DNA of 64,000 nucleotides from Syncephalastrum monosporum B8922 (Eukaryota; Mucoromycota; Mucoromycetes; Mucorales; Syncephalastraceae). The stretch's first letter is position 1. The number at the start of each line of letters is the position of its first letter. Of this stretch, positions 46,105-56,852 are shown in pieces. The stretch covers positions 124,001 through 188,000 of the forward strand of contig JNEN01000919.1 in assembly GCA_000697355.1 (NCBI GenBank), read 5' to 3'. The notes beneath the pieces are model-generated. The model worked only from the letters and a program-made list of their open reading frames with translations, ran no database searches and had not been told where the DNA came from. The translations under genes and the position numbers were made by a program.

Positions 46105-47276
46105 AAGAACCTCAAATCCAAGCCAACCCACACCGTCTTTTCAAATTGAGAAGGCCCTTTTGCCGCTTTTGGGTGCCCCGCACCTGCATGTCCGCATCCG
46201 TACATGATCCGGTCTGCGAATAGAGAGCTCGCTTGCTGTCTATTGCCGGGCATCACTTTATGAATCATCACATAAGCAAAGACAGCCAAGAGAGCATTAC
46301 AGTCATTCCACGGGCGCTCGTGACCCACTTCTATTCACTTAGGTCCGGAATTAAAGGAAATCAAAACGTCATGCTAAAAAAAGAGAACGCCTTCTTTAGA
46401 CACTAGAAGGAAGACAAAATTGAATGGCGGCTTTTCACCTGCATAATTATGCATCTACAAAGACTGGACTGCGTAGATGACGGCTTTTCTTTCCATGGCT
46501 GCGTGTGATTTGCATTTGACCGGGAAAAGAAGACTGAAGCCAGCCATGGATGCAAGCGAGACATCAAATGAGAAACGTGGTTTTATCTTCCATCATCGAT
46601 GCCACACGGCATCATCTGTTGCTGTATGAAATATGGAAAGAGGTCACCTTCGTCCATCATGGGAGAGTCTCCAAAAGCCATGCATCATGCCAAAGAGCAG
46701 CGGCGATCGAGCGTTGAAATTGACCGTTCTAGAACACGAGACCCGGATGACGACCTGAGCGGATATTATGCGTGCTCCGTGCGATGAGGTTATTGGCGCC
46801 CTTTTTTCCAAGACGTTAGGTGTGGGTGTGGGTGTGGGTGTAGAAAGATGCTTTTTGGGTGTGTGTAAGGTTTCACAGTGAGGGTGTTTTTAGTCTAGTA
46901 CGAACATGATCTGATCTGATGCATCACCGGGTACGGAAGTGCACCCAGCACGGGGCATTCGCTGCGTGTGAGATGACATCAGCGACCAAGTTTATTCTTG
47001 AATAAGTCTAAAATACGAAAGCAGCCCGAGCAAGGAAAGAAGGCGAGCGTGCGTGCACACGCATACTCACGCACACGCAGCGAGCGAGGAACATATATAA
47101 GCGTACAACCCACCGGTACTCACGTACACGAACATATAATAACTGGAAACAGCCGCCCGTTGCTCTCTCTTCCCTCCACTTTCTTTCCCTTCTCACACAC
47201 TTTTCTTGTATCACTCTATTTCTACCTTTCTGCAGCTTCACTCTCACATACACGTACAGATACACATATAACAGCC
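46105..47276. other. intergenic with palindrome and GT-rich repeat
   Basis: No supportable exon is seen. It holds a perfect 14-bp palindrome TGCATAATTATGCA at 46440-46453. It also holds a short tandem GGTGTG repeat at 46819-46841 (about four units). The right end is the promoter and leader of the methyltransferase-like gene. Confidence 0.6.
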
Positions 47277-48349
47277 ATGTCTACCGATGCCAAGCGACCC
47301 GTTCTCCGACAAGCAGACACCTCCTTTGGCGATACAGTAGGATCTTGCCCCGAGCCTTATCGTTATCATATCGCCTAATTGATCTTATCACCTGTATAGC
47401 AATACTATGATGCGGTAGACGGCACTGTTAAGTTTGATGTGTAAGTGCAGAAGGGCGAATGATGTGTAATAGTTAAACTTACCTACGTCGAACAGGTACG
47501 ATGTGTTGCCGGATACACACCGCTTTGTGCCGTTCGAGAACAATGCGACCGTTTTAGTTGTCACGGAAGATCCAACGACTTACACCGCTTATTGGATGGT
47601 AAGCGGACCCATGGCTCGTGCGTCTGCGTGTAATCTCATACCTACGGACGCGTCCGTAGGATATGGCCACACAGAACCCCACGAGTGAGTTTGTGGTGCT
47701 CTCCACTGCTGAGCCCCGTGGTTCCATCAGCAAGCCCAGCAACGTCCGCATTGAGCATGAAGGCAGACTCAAGTCTTTTGCCACCAACACGTTTGATTTC
47801 TGCCACCTCCAGCGCGTGGTATCTCAGAGTGACTGGCCCCGATGTGTCAAGGAGCTTGTCCGCGTTACCAAAGCAGGTGGCTGCATCCAGATGGTTCAGT
47901 TTGAACTCAAGGTAAGCCTGCGGAAAAAAAATCGTAAGAGGGAAGCAGTGCACATGACATGTGCAATTTAGACGGGACCCAAGAGCCCTGCGCCGGTCAA
48001 AGCCTTTTCAGAAAAGCATGGCGTGTCCCAGCTACTACAGCAATTGGTCAGCCACCACGGCTTGCATCTGGTCCAGGAAAATCTCAACTCCTATGATTTA
48101 TGCAAGTATAGCCCAATGTTGGGGGAACGATCCATCTAATCAATCCGTTATCATACATATACATACACAGATGCGGCGCAGAAGGATGCGGTTGCATACA
48201 AGCTCTTGCTAGAATTGATTTCGAATATCGTATACCTCGAAACAGATGACGAAAAGGAACGCCAAGAAATTATGGAAGCCCTGCACACCGGGCCATACCA
48301 AGTACAGCTTCAATCTGTTGCCGTCCTTGCGGAAAAGCTCGCCTACTAG
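47277..48349 (+). CDS. methyltransferase-like protein with degenerate SAM motif
   Basis: Six exons, 47277-47336, 47400-47440, 47496-47598, 47660-47911, 47972-48101 and 48171-48349, give 254 residues. The order of blocks is that of class I SAM-dependent methyltransferases. A motif I region is followed by WMDMATQNPTSEFVVLS, then the motif IV region NTFDFCHLQRVV, then the post-motif ELVRVTKAGGCIQMVQFE. However, the glycine-rich motif I (normally a D-x-G-x-G loop) reads VLVVTEDPTTYTAYWM, with no glycine. The fifth intron starts with GCAAGT; only this junction gives SYDLYAAQKDAVAYK in frame. It may be a non-catalytic or altered paralogue. It is convergent with CCT7. Confidence 0.78.
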
Positions 48350-48674
48350 AGTTCTCATAGAAGCATCCTCGTTTCTATACTCGCCTCCCCGAGGAAGAAG
48401 GAACCAGGCTTATCGTTCACATAACGATCAGAAAAGACTCGAAAAAGAATCCCCTCGCCCCAAACGACCCATGACATCTCAACTTGAGTGCTTATCCTCA
48501 AATAACCACTTCTTTTTTTTTCTCTCTGTTCAGCCCTGAAAGCGAGCTAAGGCACGTGCATGAGTATGTGAATGCGTAGGCGTGGTGTAACGGATGAGCA
48601 GAGAAGGAAAGAAAAGGAGAGAAATGTCATTTTTGTTCGAAAAAAGAGGAAGAAAATGCTTTTTTTTTGGGTTT

Positions 48675-50939
48675 TTAACGTCTAGGCATACCACGACCAC
48701 GGCCCATACCGCCACGACCACGGGGCATACCCGCCTGGGGCTTTTCACTCTGTGCATTCTTGACTGTCTCGTCGACAGACAAAATTAAGCACGCCGCTTC
48801 CGTCGCGGCAGCGATGGCGTTTGTCTTGACCAATGCAGGCTCCCACACAAAGGCTTCGTAGTTGTCCGCGATCGTCTCGTTGTTGATATCAACACCATAC
48901 CACGTGCCACCTAGAATACATACAACGGCAATGAGTGACCACCGTACTGATATGGTTGTCCGACTTACCCTGAGCATGCTTCATGCGAAGTTGGTTAAGG
49001 ATATCGGTGGCGTCGAAGCCAGCATTGTCGCAGAGCTGTCGGGGAATGACCTCAAGAGCCTTGGCAAACGCGCCGATGATCAGCTGCTGCTTGCCTTCAA
49101 TGGTGCGCGAGTGCACGCGCAGGTATTTGGAGATCTCCATTTCAGTCGCACCACCGCCTGCAACGACCAGGTTGTTTTTGATAGCACGGCGCACAATCAT
49201 GATGGCGTCGTGAAGGGAGCGCTCGACCTCGGCAATGAACTGCTCAGCACCACCACGGAGGATCAGCGTGCACGTCTTGGCCTGGGTGCAGCCCTCAAAG
49301 ATGTTGAATCGCTCGCCACCCACTTGCTTCTCTTCAAAGGAGGCGCACTCACCCAGGTGCTCATTGCGCAGGTCAGAGCAGGTGGACTGCACCGAACCGC
49401 CGACGGCCTGGATCACACGGTCCATGTCATCCTTGGCCACGCGACCGGCACAGAAGATGTCGCGGTCGGCAAAGTATTGTGTTGCGAGATCACCAATCGG
49501 CAGCTTGGAAAGGACGACCTTGGCGCCGGAAGCGACAATGGCCTCCAACTTTTGGAAGATAATCTGCCACTCGGCATCCACAATGGCCTGATATTCTGAT
49601 ACCTCCTCCACGCGCACCTCTGCATTATCTTTCTCGGCCTTGAGCTCGAGTTCCACGTTCAGACACAGAATCTTGGGGTTCTTGAATGACTTGGGCTGCT
49701 GCTCGAAACCGGCGTAGGAGAAGGTCTTCTTGAAGGCAACACCGTTGATGAGCAGCGAGTTTTGCATGGCACCACCGGGGACGCGCTTGACACCAATCAG
49801 GCGCTCATTTAAGCTGTCCTGGTCCAGGGACAGGACAGCGTCGACGACCATCTTGGTGAAGAAGTCCTTTTGAGAGTAGATCAGCTTGGAGGACATGGCA
49901 GTAGCTGCGCACTTGGACAAGAGATCGCGGAAGTCACTGTACACAGGTCAATAACCAGAAAGGATCCGTCACCATTATAGCTTACGCTTCATTGTTCTTA
50001 TCGATGTGGACGGCAAGTTCCTTGACCTTGTTGATGGCCAGGCGTGCCGCATTCCGGTAGCCCTTGATGATGACGTGCGGGCTGACACCGTCCTCGATAT
50101 ACGTCTTGACTTCCTTCAACAGCTCACCAGCCAACAAGACTACACTTGTAGTACCATCGCCAACCTGGATGTGTGAACGTCAGAAATCAACAATTTTCGG
50201 CCTATCTTTTTTTTTGTTTCATTTACCTCGGCGTCCTGGGATCGTGCAATGTCGACAAGTGTTTTGGCAGCAGGGTGAACAATATCGAAGAGCTTCATGA
50301 TGGTGGCACCGTCATTGGAGATGGTGACTTCGCCTAAAGTACGGGTCACTGGGTCAGCCAGGCTGTCGATGGCAGTGAGTGATAATAGAGGGATAAGGCT
50401 TACCTCGGCCATCGACCATGAGTTTATCCATACCACGAGGGCCGAGGGTGGTCTTGACAGTGTCAACGACAGCACTGCACGCATTGATGTTGGAGAGCAG
50501 CTGTCCCTTGCCCTGCGATTGGTCTGTGCCTTCCTTGAGAAGGATGATTTGGGGTTGCTAAGGAATGGGTCATCTGTGTCAGTGCAAAAAATAGGAACGC
50601 GTCAGACCGATCGTCCCCTCGTGCACACGTGTTGCCATCCTCCGCTCCCTCCGATCCACGCTGCCCACGCCTGTCTCCCATCTGCCGATCGCGTCTCTTC
50701 TAGGCCAGATTGGTGTTTTGCTTCTGGCATTCCAGAGTTGATGAGGATGACGGCCATTGAAAAAAAAAAGAGCGGGAGGGTGACGTGACAAGCAAAGCAT
50801 GCTTCACAGGGACTGGAGGGCCATCTCGGGAGAGCAGGCAGAGCAGAAGCACAGTTCACGGCGGAGGAGATGGCAACAAGATGCACAAAGGTGAGATCAG
50901 TGGACAGAGCAGATTAAATACCATCATTGGTCGGGCCAT
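48675..50939 (-). CDS. CCT7: chaperonin CCT/TRiC subunit eta
   Basis: Six minus-strand exons, 50939-50922, 50557-50404, 50333-50227, 50164-49986, 49936-48969 and 48910-48675, give 553 residues. It is one of eight subunits of the cytosolic TRiC ring that folds actin, tubulin and many WD40 proteins. Signatures are [56 protein letters not shown], the ATPase loop [16 protein letters not shown], and the eta-specific [15 protein letters not shown] and [17 protein letters not shown]. The tail is Gly/Arg-rich ([10 protein letters not shown]). The first exon codes only for six residues (MARPMM) and is followed by a 364-nt intron, far longer than others here, so the N-terminus is less certain. Confidence 0.96.
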
Positions 50940-51459
50940 GGTGATGAAGATTCGTGAAAGGACGAGCTGTCAACCAAACACAGATTTTTGGTCCTTTTCG
51001 CCGCCGCAAAGACGGACATTGAATCCCATACTCATTCCTCATTCCTTACCACAGCAGCAGCAGTAGTGATTTATCCACGTCTTATGCACCATGAGCCTAT
51101 TACAGCTGTCGCGCTGACTAAAATGACCCTCCCATATCAACCGCGGATATCGCTCCACGCATGTGCTCAGTAAGCTGTGATATCCCTCGGCTGCTATTCG
51201 CTTGCATCATTCTAATGGCTTTTGGTTCATAACAATGAAACGAAATCGAACAGGATACAGTATTTTGCGTGACAGGACTATGCCCCCTGATATATGTAGT
51301 GATGTGAACAATTCAGACCTCTGCATAGAGGATAGAAGGATCTACACATGCAAATATCGATTTATGTAAGGTGCTACTTGGTATGTCAGAAAAGACGCCT
51401 GAGTACTACGGTCATGGAGATAATATCTGGACGAAGAAACTGTACGTGCCAAGGAGCGC
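50940..51459. other. intergenic spacer
   Basis: The spacer lies between the CCT7 start and the JMJD7-like stop, both on the minus strand. It contains a short CAG repeat near 51053-51064. No exon is supported. Confidence 0.5.
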
Positions 51460-52791
51460 TTATTCCTCCTTGTTTGCCAGTTCACGGAAAAGGGTCATAG
51501 AGGGATACAGGATATTGCGGTATTCGCAATCGAACCAGCTATTCACAGCAATAACGCCTTGTTCACCCTTTTGCAAGACATGATGAAACCAGAACGCTAC
51601 AGAATAACTGATTTTAGCCCTCTCGCATATGGCTACAGAACAATCATACCAGGCAGGTAAAGCATGTCTCCTTCGTTCACTGTAATCTCAATGGGGCGGG
51701 CGTGTTGAAAGCGCGGATACCGCTCCATGTTTGGGTACAAAGGATCCACTGGTATCCATGGTACTTTTTGGTCACCCTCCGAAGGCTTGAGCTCCAATTC
51801 ACCTCGGTCGTTTGGCTCGTAGGCAGCGCTTGGATAAAGTGTCTCTGTAAATAAATCAGAGAAAAAGAACTAATGCTGTTCAAAGTCGTGGCTTACCGTG
51901 AAGGCAAAAGTATTCGGAGGGAGGGAAAAGGATAAATGTCTTTTGACCGCGGATCACAGCGTAGCAGTTCTCGTACGGGTCTTTGTGCAAAGATGTGACG
52001 CTTTCTTCTGAACCAAACCAGAAATTGGTGGCATCAGGCTCTTTTCCGAGCGCTTCGCTGCACCATGCAATGTTCGCTTCGACGTCGTCGGCGAGCACGT
52101 TGTATTCCGTATGGAGACTGTCATTTTGCAGCGATATGTAGTGTATCCTAGGATCGTCCTCCTTGCCTTCAAGTATGTCAAGGAAGCGTCCAAAGGGCAT
52201 TGACTGCTCATAGGGCATCGCGAAGTATTCTTTCTGTGTCTTGGGATCGAAGGTTACCGCGTCAGCGTATCTAGTCAATAGGATTTTGATCAGAACAAGC
52301 GACCGCACGGGGTTCCTCGAGTATCCAGTTTACCCATTTGGTGTTGCTATTCACCAATGAGTATATATTAGGCGATGCGAAGACGACGCGACTTACTGGC
52401 CACAGTCACTGGAGTATCGGCTCCTATTTTTTCTCGCAAATAATCGTTTGTCCACAAATGTCTCGCAGGCCAGTGAGAGAAAGCATCTATGTAGAAAGAG
52501 GGGCGGTGTCAATCTCGTGGAAGATCCGTAGCTTGACCTCTATATTATATGCCCACCTTTGATAAGGGCTGGCCGGTTCGGATGAACGCATTCTCTCAGA
52601 AATTCAAGAGGTGTGGGCGGCTTTTCAAAGACTTGGACGAACGAGCCATTGATCTCTTTTGTTTTGTTGTGTTTTTTTTCAGTCCAGAGAACGGCAGATA
52701 CTGTATTTACATACTGCATACCTTGATACTCCTTCACAAAGGAGACAAAGGCGCGCTCAATTCTATCTTCTTCTGCAGACGCTGGTATCAT
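51460..52791 (-). CDS. JmjC-domain 2-oxoglutarate oxygenase, JMJD7-like
   Basis: Seven minus-strand exons, 52791-52722, 52655-52557, 52486-52397, 52346-52334, 52270-51897, 51844-51650 and 51596-51460, give 325 residues. Family blocks in order: PPTPLEFLRECVHPNRPALI, AFSHWPARHLW, GYADAVTFD, CSEALGKEPDATNFWFGSEE and SVTSLHKDPYENCYAV with the His-x-Asp iron ligands. Then PWIPVDPLYPN, and LPAFWFHHVLQKGEQGVIAV with the distal His. Human JMJD7 is a lysyl hydroxylase of DRG GTPases; the target here is inferred from the family. Exon 4 is only 13 nt. The acceptor before exon 2 (AAAAG) is weak, and without that intron the frame also stays open. Confidence 0.88.
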
Positions 52792-53335
52792 CGAAGGTGT
52801 AATAAGGAGATTTTGAGATGGAAAAGAGAGGAAGAGAAGTGGAAAATGTGAGCTGGCATACATTTGTATGTTCAGCTTTTTCACACTCAGATGTGCCTCA
52901 GGCACCGAAGACGAATGACGGTAGGGTGCTTATACGTGTGCAGTGGAATACTTCTTTTGCCCCGTATGCCATTCACAAAAGATGGATACCTTTGTATGGG
53001 CGTGAATAATCGAGAGAAAAAGCAAGTATGGTACTTTCAAAACCATAGGTGAAGATTTTTTATGATACGACAAAAGAGCGCATCGCCTGTTTGAAGCGAT
53101 CGAATCTGGAAAACGATCCGCTCGCCGAATTCAAGGTGGGGAGCGATCTTCTTTTCGATGTTAAGAGAGACAATCTTGCAGCAAGCTCTTTCTTTTCGCT
53201 TGGCTTGTGGTCATTTGAAGGAAAAATACGCGAAAAAAGAACCAAATGCTTTTCGTGCACGCGCTTTTGCAACTCAACAATTCAGGGCGCGTCTTTTTTT
53301 TTTTTTCTGTGGACTTTTTTCAGCACATTCTCAAA
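52792..53335. other. divergent promoter spacer
   Basis: The spacer separates the JMJD7-like gene (minus) from the Myb/U-box gene (plus). No exon is supported. A T-run occurs at about 53296-53307, upstream of the plus-strand ATG. Confidence 0.5.
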
Positions 53336-55336
53336 ATGACAACAACCACAGTTGAAGCTGCACCCAAAATCAGTACGTATATACTCCCTTTGCTCCTTTT
53401 TATTGTGCTTACACATATTTTAGAGGTTCGCTATGACTGGCGAAAGGCGCCTATCCCCGCCTCAATCGAGTTGAATTCGCTTCTCGTAGGTCTGACGCTT
53501 TGGTCATGCACTTAATCTGACGCGCCATTAGGACGAGCTTGAGGCAATCAAAGAGGAGGAAAAGTCGGCTGCTCTGGGTGATCTGGAAGCGGACGCTGAC
53601 TTTTGGAAGTTGTCAAGCATGGAAACGTAAGGTTTTCACTCGCAAAAAAAAAAAAAAAGACAAGTGCTGACAGCTGCATCTTATAGTGAAGAGATTGAGA
53701 CAGTGCGCAAGGACAACGTGTTTGGTGAAGAAGTCACTGAATCCGAGATGGACATTATCCAAAAACGCGTCGCGCTGCAGCAACGCCAGTTTGCTGAATT
53801 TGAGCGACGTGATAAAGCGCGAAAGTACAAGAAAATCAAGGCCATCTTTTACTATGTCAACCCGGAAGAAGTCGACGAGATGCTGATTGACTGCGAGAAT
53901 GACGAAGACGAGGTTATTGTGCGCTTGACTCAGCTCGGCTACATTCAAAAGATTCGGAAAATCCTGGCCACCAAACACGCCCCGGAGGTCGAGACGCAGC
54001 ACAACCTCATGAGTCCTGAGCAACAGGCAGCTTACCAGCAGCTGCTCCAAAAGCGTTCGGGGACGGCCAGAAAGACGACGACAGACAGCGCCAAGAAGCA
54101 GTATCGCATGGGTGGACGTTTGGCCCTGGATGATGCGCTCAAGCAAGTGCAAGAAAACCAGATTGATCCGGAAAAGGCCTTTGAAGGCTGGTCGCAAGCC
54201 CGTATCCGCGCGTATCAGATGATTGATCAAAACCCAAACAGCTACTACTACCGCTTCAACGCCCCAGGCGAGGAGCAGCGTAAGGGTCAGTGGGCTGAGG
54301 ATGAGCGCAAGATCTTCTTTGAACGCCTCGAGGAAGTCGGTGCTAACGGCCAGTGGGGTATCTTTGCCATGAAGGTGCCTGGTCGCGTCGGCTATCAGGT
54401 AAGCGGGGAGACTGCGACACCGACTCAGAACATGTGTGAATAAGGAGCATGCATCGACTTTTAGTGCTCGAACTTTTACCGGCTGTTGGTTGAAACGGGA
54501 GAAATTAATGACCCGAACTACGTACTCGATGAAAAAGGCAAGGCCCATTACCTTTTCGATAAGAAGAATGCCAGTGGCAAAATCGAAAAGACGTTCCGAA
54601 CGCACAGCAAGCACGGGACGGGACGTGCATCGGGTGTTCCGTCGACATCACGTTCTGCTACTTCTGGACGAAGCTCCCCGAGCGCCGAACGTGCGAGTAG
54701 TGCGACCAAGAAGCGCAAGAGACGGGCGCGGAACTGGGATGATAGCGACGATGACGATGATGTGGATGATTTCGAGGATTACAACGATAACTCGGGAGCC
54801 TACATCTCAAGTCTGCGCACCACACGACGCACCCGCTCACGCCGACTAGCGGGAGATGAGGAGGAAGGCTCGGGCGAGGGTGGTGAAGAGGAGGAAGACG
54901 ACGGCGTGGACCCTGAGAACCCGCTGCCCGGCTTTGTAGATCCCATCACCCTCGACGAAGTTGTCAAGCCCGCGATCTCTAAATATGGCCATGTGATGGG
55001 GTACTTACTATCGAACCAAGAGTCGGCCCTGGCTCCCTCTCTCTCTTTTTTTTTTTTTCTAGGTATGACAGCTGGATTCGGTGTCTGCTGAACTGGGAAG
55101 GAAAGCGCAACATTTGCCCGCTGACCAAGAAACCACTGACGAAGCGTGATCTCGGTAAGCACGGAAACCAGCGGATAAGTCAGTGTATTTAGTAGTGCTC
55201 ACATGGACAACTAGTTATCCTGACGCATGAGAACATCGACGAGTATCGGTAAGCAGCTGCGAGAAAAACGAGGTTGAAAGAGGATGAGAAGTGCTAACGA
55301 AAACACGTATAAAGGGACCAAATCATCAACAAATAG
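53336..55336 (+). CDS. Myb/SANT-domain protein with C-terminal U-box-like domain
   Basis: Eight exons, 53336-53372, 53424-53485, 53532-53626, 53687-54398, 54465-55000, 55063-55154, 55215-55248 and 55315-55336, give 529 residues. An N-terminal helical region precedes a CUE/UBA-like helical stretch (AIFYYVNPEEVDEMLIDCEN). A Myb/SANT-like repeat follows (GQWAEDERKIFFERLEEVG, then WGIFAMKVPGRVGYQCSNFY). A basic then acidic linker follows (KKRKRRARNWDD, Asp/Glu runs). The C-terminus reads PLPGFVDPITLDEVVKPAIS and then KRNICPLTKKPLTKRDLVIL, which looks like a U-box or RING-like fold without a full set of metal ligands. DNA- or chromatin-linked ubiquitin ligase is a reasonable inference, unproven. 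Confidence 0.82.
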
Positions 55337-55573
55337 TGGTGAATACTTTTACTATAAGACACACACACCCTGTGAATCGTTGCGCATGCATGTCTATGCA
55401 TGAGCCATGACTTTGTGTTGCCATGAGAAATACAAGCAAGCCCATTCTTCCCGCTTTCCTGTTTCGTTCGTTCGCTTCTCTTTTGCTCCTATTTTTACTT
55501 CCTTTCTTTTTTGTCTCTTTTCTTTCTTTCTATCTTTCCATGAGGCAATGTTGCCTGGTGGGGTAGGCAAGTT

Positions 55574-56852
55574 ATGACTGTATATCGAACCTCGAGTCCA
55601 GTCCTCATTCCGGAGATCGCGCAAATTGTATGCAGTTTTGTGGCACCAGGCGATCTGCTGAACGTGGCGTACAGTTGCAAGACACTGTTTTACGCGGCAC
55701 GACGGCTGCTATGGCGAGAAGTGCATCCCAAGACTGCGCGTGGGTTACGGCGGTTGCGATACACGCTGCGTGGTCCGAGCGCGCTGGAGTACCGTCGGTT
55801 GGTGTGGAGGCTCTGGCTCGATTCGCCGGTGGATGACCTCAACGATGGTTGTCTCGTGTTTCCTAATCTCGAGCAAGTGCATGTGAGCTGGCCTATGGCT
55901 GAGGACTCCACCATGCGTACACTTTTATCCGGCACCAGCCGTTTGCGCCATGCCAACCTGTCTCACTGCTACCGTCTCTCCACGGCTGCGATCCAGCCCC
56001 TCTGCCAGCTGCCAGCCGACCAGCTGCAGTCTTTGATCCTGTACGGCTCAAAGTTCGATGCAGCCGTCCTCGTCGACATTCTCGAGCGCCACGCGCACAG
56101 CCTGTCCTGCGTCAGACTCACCGACGTCGAGCCCGCCGTGCTTCTCGCCTTGCGCCGCCTCACTCGATTACGGGACCTCGGTCTTGAACACTGCTCCTCT
56201 GGTAGCCAGATCCACTTGCTCCAAAATGATCTCGCCCGCCTCTGCCTGCGCGACGTTCGCGCGCCCTCACTGAACAATATCACGGCCACCCATCTCGTCC
56301 ATCTTGACATATCAGAGTGCCATCCGCTCTTATCCATCCAGCTCGAGCAACTCGCCGAACGCTGTCCACGCCTGGAGTCCCTCTCGCTCGTCTTCCAGTT
56401 CTCTGCAACCGACCGTGCCATCCAGGTTAGACTTAATAAACTTTATATCTATTAAATTAGGGTTAACACTAACATATGCTTCTCTGTGTCTTTCGATGGC
56501 GTTCTTCCCATAACAGCTCTTTCTGACCCACTGCACGCACCTCACTTTCCTCGACGTCTCTGGCTGCCGCCATCTCACCGATGCAGCTTTTGACCCTCTG
56601 ATCGATGGAGACGTCCACGATCCAGCCTTGCAGACCCTCAACATCAGCGGCATTCATCCCGAGATATCCGCCGTCCATATCGCATCCTTGCTCAACTGCC
56701 TTCCACATATCCGCGAAATATGCCTGGGCGCGACGAGCACCGTCCAACACGCGATGAATACCCTGGCCATGACGGACCATGACCGGTTCCGTTTTGCAGT
56801 TGAGAGCTATACCATCTGTCGTGTAAACGAAAAGCCTTCCCTGTCCGGCTGA
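55574..56852 (+). CDS. F-box-like / leucine-rich-repeat protein
   Basis: Two exons, 55574-56425 and 56517-56852, give 395 residues. The N-terminus (VLIPEIAQIVCSFVAPGDLL, then CKTLFYAARRLLWREVH) has the spacing of a divergent F-box. It is followed by irregular LRRs (LRHANLSHCYRLSTAAIQPL, LVHLDISECHPLLSIQLEQL, LTFLDVSGCRHLTDAAF). Such proteins recruit substrates to SCF ubiquitin ligases. The intron (91 nt) lies between two repeats and contains in-frame stops. The substrate is unknown. Confidence 0.8.

Noticed and set aside
48862..49599. 245-codon plus-strand open frame
   Set aside because: Antisense shadow of the CCT7 coding exon; no family and no splice support.
52990..53280. homeobox-like words (KKQVWYFQNHR on plus; KPSEKKELAARLSL on minus)
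   Set aside because: They lie on opposite strands and do not form one domain. The resemblance to homeodomain helix 3 and helix 2 is judged coincidental.
53613..54614. 333-codon minus-strand open frame
   Set aside because: Antisense to the Myb/U-box gene, whose sense frame carries clear domains and splice junctions.
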